A DNA stretch of 64,000 nt, taken from Apostichopus japonicus. Lineage: Eukaryota > Echinodermata > Holothuroidea > Aspidochirotida > Stichopodidae. Every line of letters begins with the position of its first letter. Positions within the stretch are counted from its first letter, which is position 1. Below the pieces are notes generated by a model, which worked only from the letters and a program-made list of their open reading frames with translations, ran no database searches and was not told the origin of the DNA. Shown here in pieces: positions 59,961 through 64,000 of this stretch. The position numbers and the translations under genes were made by a program. Where the stretch lies: the NCBI RefSeq assembly GCF_037975245.1, contig NC_092563.1:4285001-4349000 (forward strand), read 5' to 3'.

Positions 59961-62198
59961 CTAAAATTGACACAAAAACACATAAAATCCTCCTTATAAT
60001 GCATAAATTATGCTGCTGTTACATATATTTATGGGAGAATGTGGGATGACCACGATCTATGCTCCATGTGCCGTACCTGCCCCAGGCATATGAAAATCCA
60101 CCCTTTAGTACGACTGCTGTCATTTTTTGCCACTGGCAACTTCTGCACCTTTCAAGGTTTTTATAGTCTGGAACATTAGCCTGTGTCTTACGTGATCGAT
60201 TCGACAAGCCTAGCAAAGGAAATGAGCGTGGAAAAGTCACTTCCTGTGCTCAAATTTACCGCGATCTACCGTGAGAGCCAATTAAATGCCCTAGGCAGGT
60301 AAACTGTTAATGGTAGTAGTATTAAAGGGCCCCTTTTTCAAATGGAGAGATCCGTGCCTGGTATGTATCCAGTTTTCTCTGGCCCAATGGCAGGAGATCG
60401 ATACATGGTTGAAGGGGCAAAGAAATATGTTACATGAGCAGTTAGCTCAGTTACCTGAATGGCACCTCAAAGAAGGGGGAAGTAGAGACAGGGGAAGTGA
60501 GAGAGGAAAATGAGGAATTAGCAGAGGTGGAAGAGAGAGAGAGAGAGTATTGTGGGGAAGGAGCAGAGAAAGAGAGAGAATTTCAACTGGTATTTCCTTT
60601 GAATTAATACAAAAGCAAGCCACTGGCATTTTAGCCAGTAAATTAAATCAAATGGAATTTTGAAGCCTGTACTAGTATGTAAAATGTTGATTAACAGTGA
60701 AAATTAAGTTTACTGTTGTGACAGGACACCATTTTTAGAAAAAAATGTAATGTTGTAAACCAATCTCTGAATCAATTTTTTGTAAAGACTATCGTCATCT
60801 ATGAAAGTATCTACACCAGTGATTTCCCAAAACAATTATCCAAAATGAGAAACAAAGGTTCTAAATTTGTTTCAAATGAATTGGGAAAAAAAGAAAAAAA
60901 AGGGTGAACCTACATAACATGCAGAAACTACATTTTTACTTTCCTGTGCATTTCAATCATAGAGAACTAGACACATACTTTACCAACTTGTGAATGAATC
61001 AAGATATCTCCCAGATATACATGTTATTAACACTCAAGGAATAATATGCCAAACTTGGAAAACAATGTTAATAAACATTAAAAAAGTGTATTACAGATGT
61101 GTGTTAGTTTAGTTTTGAGACCCAAGGATCCGGAAGCCTTACACTACGTAGCTTATTTGAGGCCCTATCCGTGTTGTGCACAGAACACTTGTAATCAGGC
61201 CCGCTTTAACCTATGTCACACAAGATCACACTAAAGATGACCATTTGTTACTTAGGTAATGCAAATTGTCTATTCTAATTGTGATCTCTAGAGTTTGTTT
61301 TATTTCAGCAAGGCTTTCATTGGCATGACAGTCACAATGTGGTTGTACAACTTCCAAGTTGTAGGCCTAGCCAACTGCAATTAATGTTATGGTTACCATA
61401 CATAACAATGTTATTGCCCCACCGGCAACTAATTCGTCCTGATTTTCTAAACGTCTTTGCGACATTCGAAAATATCAGTTTTCACGTCCTAACTTCAGTA
61501 AGCCTAAGTTAACTAGTCTAGTTATACGTTATGCGGAACCGTGGGTTCGGCTTGGCCTAAACTTGTACTATACTATAGTATAGGCTTAACGTTACCCTTT
61601 CATTTACGCCTTGTTAGGCTAGGCCTAGACCGTAATCCTTGTCCCACAAACTGGAAAATACAATTTGAAACGAGACGATGCTTCACATAACAACTAACAT
61701 GACGTTTTCCAAGATTGCTAGTTGCGACAGTTCAACTGGCTTCTTGTCGGATGTTCTTATCTAAATTATGTACAGATCTAAACAAGTATGCGTACAGTAG
61801 GTCTGGACACTGCGCAATGGCCGATCGTTCAATCCCATGTAAGTAATAAACCGTACTAGGCCTAGGCCCTAGGCCTATAAAAAAAATCTTTTTGAAAAGT
61901 CTCTCATGAATATAGATTACGCGGTATTATAGTGTAAAAGCCACGGAGATGCAATAAATATATTTTATTAGGTCGCCAAGTGGTAATTTAGTCTGGAATG
62001 TTTCAGAAAACAAGTCATTATATTGTGGATTACCAATTTTGGGCCAAAATCGCTAGAAATAGTGTAAATACGCTCTGATAACCTTGTATACAACTTTTAA
62101 TAGGAGTCTACGCGGTTGAGATGTGAGCCTTCCGAGTGCAAACGTAGATACACGGTACAGAATTATACAACTAACATTACGTAATACATTTAACTTAC
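59961..62198. other. Region upstream of the CTLD exon
   Basis: No supportable exon. GA-rich low complexity near 60475-60575. A tRNA-like TAGCTCAGTT word at about 60440 lacks a B box. A small ATGGCCGATCG... open frame at about 61821 on the plus strand stops within ten codons unless spliced. Confidence 0.45.
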
Positions 62199-62235
62199 CG
62201 TATGGCGTGCAGTTAAGAGTACAATGCTTTCTAGT
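62199..62235 (-). CDS. Candidate upstream GPCR exon (tentative)
   Basis: A CATACG|GTAAGT donor at 62199/62198 leaves phase 1, exactly what exon 59496-59960 needs, giving HCTLNCTPY joined to VQQC. The open frame continues upstream straight into the fold-back element at 62236. No signal peptide is visible, so the real 5' exon may have been interrupted by the insertion, or this is chance. Confidence 0.25.
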
Positions 62236-63534
62236 CACTTCGCCCAACAACCATTTCGCCCAACTGCCATTTCGCCCAACCAGCCTGGTCATTTCGCCCA
62301 ACCAGCCTGGTCATTTCGCCCAACCAGCATGGTCATTTCGCCCAACCATCATAGTCATTTCGCCCAACCAGCATGGTCATTTCGCCCAACCAGCATGGTC
62401 ATTTCGCCCAACCTTATTTTTACTAATATTCAGTCAGAATAATATTACTTTTTCTGTTTCACTAGTTCAATTTGATTTATTTTGGGTTAGGTTACTTCGT
62501 AATAGGTAAATAAAAAAGTGAGGTCCGCTCGATACCGATCGGAGTCTGAGCAGTTATTTCGGGTATAATGGGAGGATTACACTACTTTAGGCGTTTACGC
62601 ATACAATGGGAGTTATATTATTATACAAACACAGGGGAATCGGTCTTCATAAAAACCTATCAAACCTAACCCCTAAAACACTGATCCATCCTACTGACTA
62701 TCAATTCCCGAACGTTTCCTTATTAAATTGAAAAAAAAATATATATAAAACCCGTCCGTAATATTGAATTACTATATAGTAATCAATGTAACCACTTTAT
62801 CAATGTAACCACATATGTAATCACATATGTAATCAATTTAACCACGACTTCAAGTTTCCTTAATACTCGGTTCGTATCCCGTAGCGTTAACAATTCCCGA
62901 ACGTTTACTATATCAAACCTATCAAACCTAACCCCTAAAACACTGATCCATCCTCAAGATTCCTTAATATTCGGTTCGTATCCTGTAACGTTAAAAATTC
63001 CCGAACGTTTCCTTACTAAAGTTATACAAAGTAAAGGACTTCAAGTTTCCTTAATATTCCTTAATATTCGAACGTTTACTATCAAACCTAACCCCTAAAA
63101 CACTGATCAATCCTCAAGTTTCCTTAATATTCGGTTCGTATCCTGTACCGTTAAAAATTCCCAAACGTTTCCTTACTAAAGTTATACAAAGTAAAGGACT
63201 TCAAGTTTCCTTAATATTCCTTAATATTCGAACGTTTACTATCAAACCTAACCCCTAACACACTGATCAATCCTCAAGTTTCCTTAATATTCGGTTCGTA
63301 TCCTGTAACGTTAACAATTCCCGAACGTTTCCTTTTGAAATATCATATTTAATCAAGGTTGGGCGAAATGACCAGACTGGTTGGGCGAAATGACCAGGCT
63401 GGTTGGGCGAAATGACCAGGCTGGTTGGGCGAAATGACCAGGCTGGTTGGGCGAAATGACCAGGCTGGTTGGGCGAAATGACCAGGCTGGTTGGGCGAAA
63501 TGGCAGTTGGGCGAAATGGTTGTTGGGCGAAGTG
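62236..63534. mobile_element. Fold-back element with 22-bp repeat arrays as inverted ends
   Basis: The left end, 62236-62413, starts CACTTCGCCCAACAACC and carries seven 22-bp units CATTTCGCCCAACCAGC plus CTGGT. The right end, 63355-63534, is its reverse complement, with an identical terminal stretch of about 60 bases. Between them lies a 160-bp tandem repeat. No exact target duplication is visible. No protein-coding frame other than repeat translations. Confidence 0.85.
62921..63340. repeat. 160-bp tandem repeat inside the fold-back element
   Basis: ATCAAACCTAACCCCTAA starts units at 62921, 63081 and 63241, a spacing of exactly 160. Each unit holds TTCGGTTCGTATCCTGTA, TTCCCGAACGTTTCCTTA and ACAAAGTAAAGGACTTCAAG. 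A diverged copy begins at about 62659. Confidence 0.95.
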
Positions 63535-63698
63535 TCCTGCTTCCAGTACAATAACACGAATACTTTAGATAAGAAAAATAATAAACATTCCTCACTATCT
63601 TACATAAGAAACCATGGAGAAGTTTACTACCGTTATTCAACAACGCGGTAGCGCTTATGGACGCTATAAGTATAAATAATAGGTAAACCGTGTAGAAC

Positions 63699-64000
63699 AG
63701 TGGCGTAGGAAGGTACTTTTGAGTGGGGGGGGGGGCTGAAGACTGATTGCCGGCCTGGGGGAGGGGTCTAAGGGGAGGTGGTGTCCCCCTCCCCTTTGGA
63801 ATTTTTTTGCATTTCCAGGTGGCCTCAGATGCAATTTGGTGCAATATAGCACACTTCAACACCCACTCCATTCTGTAAAGAATTTTGCATTTTCACCTGG
63901 CCTTAGATGCAATTTGGTGCTTCAAATGAGATTTTTTTCTCATTTGGAAATGAAAAAGGGGTTTTCTGACTTGCGGAGAGGGGGGGGGGCGGAACGATAC
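63699..64000 (+). mobile_element. Left end of a CAGTGGCGTAGG-type element, cut by window edge
   Basis: CAGTGGCGTAGGAAGG followed by G-rich and C-rich stretches resembles hAT-like non-autonomous ends. Two copies of GGCCT(C/T)AGATGCAATTTGGTG occur at about 63821 and 63900. The other end lies beyond the window, so the class cannot be confirmed. Confidence 0.4.

Noticed and set aside
60430-60500. tRNA-like word TAGCTCAGTT
   Set aside because: No B box, no foldable acceptor or T-arm; a chance A-box match.
61821-61850. Plus-strand ATGGCCGATCG start with a GTAAGT donor, a possible divergent gene
   Set aside because: Only six codons, and no downstream plus-strand exon was found within the window.
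62268-62413. Possible CRISPR-like regular repeats
   Set aside because: The 22-bp units are directly adjacent without unique spacers and lie in animal DNA as the end of an inverted-repeat element.
62123-62509. Open frames with SFRPTSLVISPNQPGHFAQP-type repeats (also 63267-63871)
   Set aside because: They are translations of the 22-bp repeat arrays of the fold-back element, in several frames at once.
62227-63545. Target-site duplication for the fold-back element
   Set aside because: The flanks share similar words (TGCTTTCTAGT and TGCTTCCAGT), but they are not identical or correctly placed, so no duplication is claimed.

Overview
This is eukaryotic, animal nuclear DNA. It is AT-rich, with long introns, canonical GT/AG splice sites and many small transposons, microsatellites and minisatellites. 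No ORF of bacterial type is supported, so genes were rebuilt by joining short open stretches whose splice phases agree. An adhesion GPCR carrying C-type lectin, EGF and LamG/pentraxin modules, together with tRNA-derived SINEs and non-autonomous hAT elements, suggests a marine invertebrate deuterostome (echinoderm-like). That assignment is inference. Exon edges were read by eye and may be off by one or two bases.

Layout. (1) 1-8490, plus strand: 3' part of an SLC7A6OS/Iwr1 homologue, an RNA polymerase II nuclear-import factor, in four phase-compatible exons plus a possible alternative last exon. (2) 8491-17200: about 9 kb with no supportable gene, holding low-complexity tracts, a palindrome, an ATGT microsatellite, a 30-bp tandem repeat and a SINE fragment. 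(3) 17204-18273: a 658-bp hAT-like element with a perfect 8-bp target duplication, then a 244-bp Harbinger-like palindromic MITE. (4) 19138-21657, plus strand: a complete three-exon gene for a 256-residue protein with an RRM-like C-terminus. (5) 22631-59960, minus strand: one very large adhesion GPCR gene, at least 44 exons and about 2,560 residues. From the N-terminus it encodes a divergent CTLD, a Cys-rich module, a Thr-rich mucin stalk of 45-bp repeats, a second CTLD, an EGF domain, five LamG/pentraxin-like units, a GAIN domain with GPS, seven transmembrane helices and a short acidic/proline-rich tail. (6) 60-64 kb: its 5' flank, with a 1.3-kb fold-back element whose ends are arrays of a 22-bp repeat, and the start of another element cut by the window edge.

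The GPCR is the main discovery. Domain-boundary introns are phase 1 throughout the extracellular part, so domains are stacked as symmetric 1-1 modules. Two lectin-like folds and five LamG-like folds on a self-cleaving 7TM receptor suggest a glycan or matrix sensor at the cell surface. I know no vertebrate receptor with this exact order. Its introns carry two hAT-like elements with perfect 8-bp target duplications, a SINE, several minisatellites and a 49-bp tandem duplication that doubles a splice donor inside the GAIN-coding exon.
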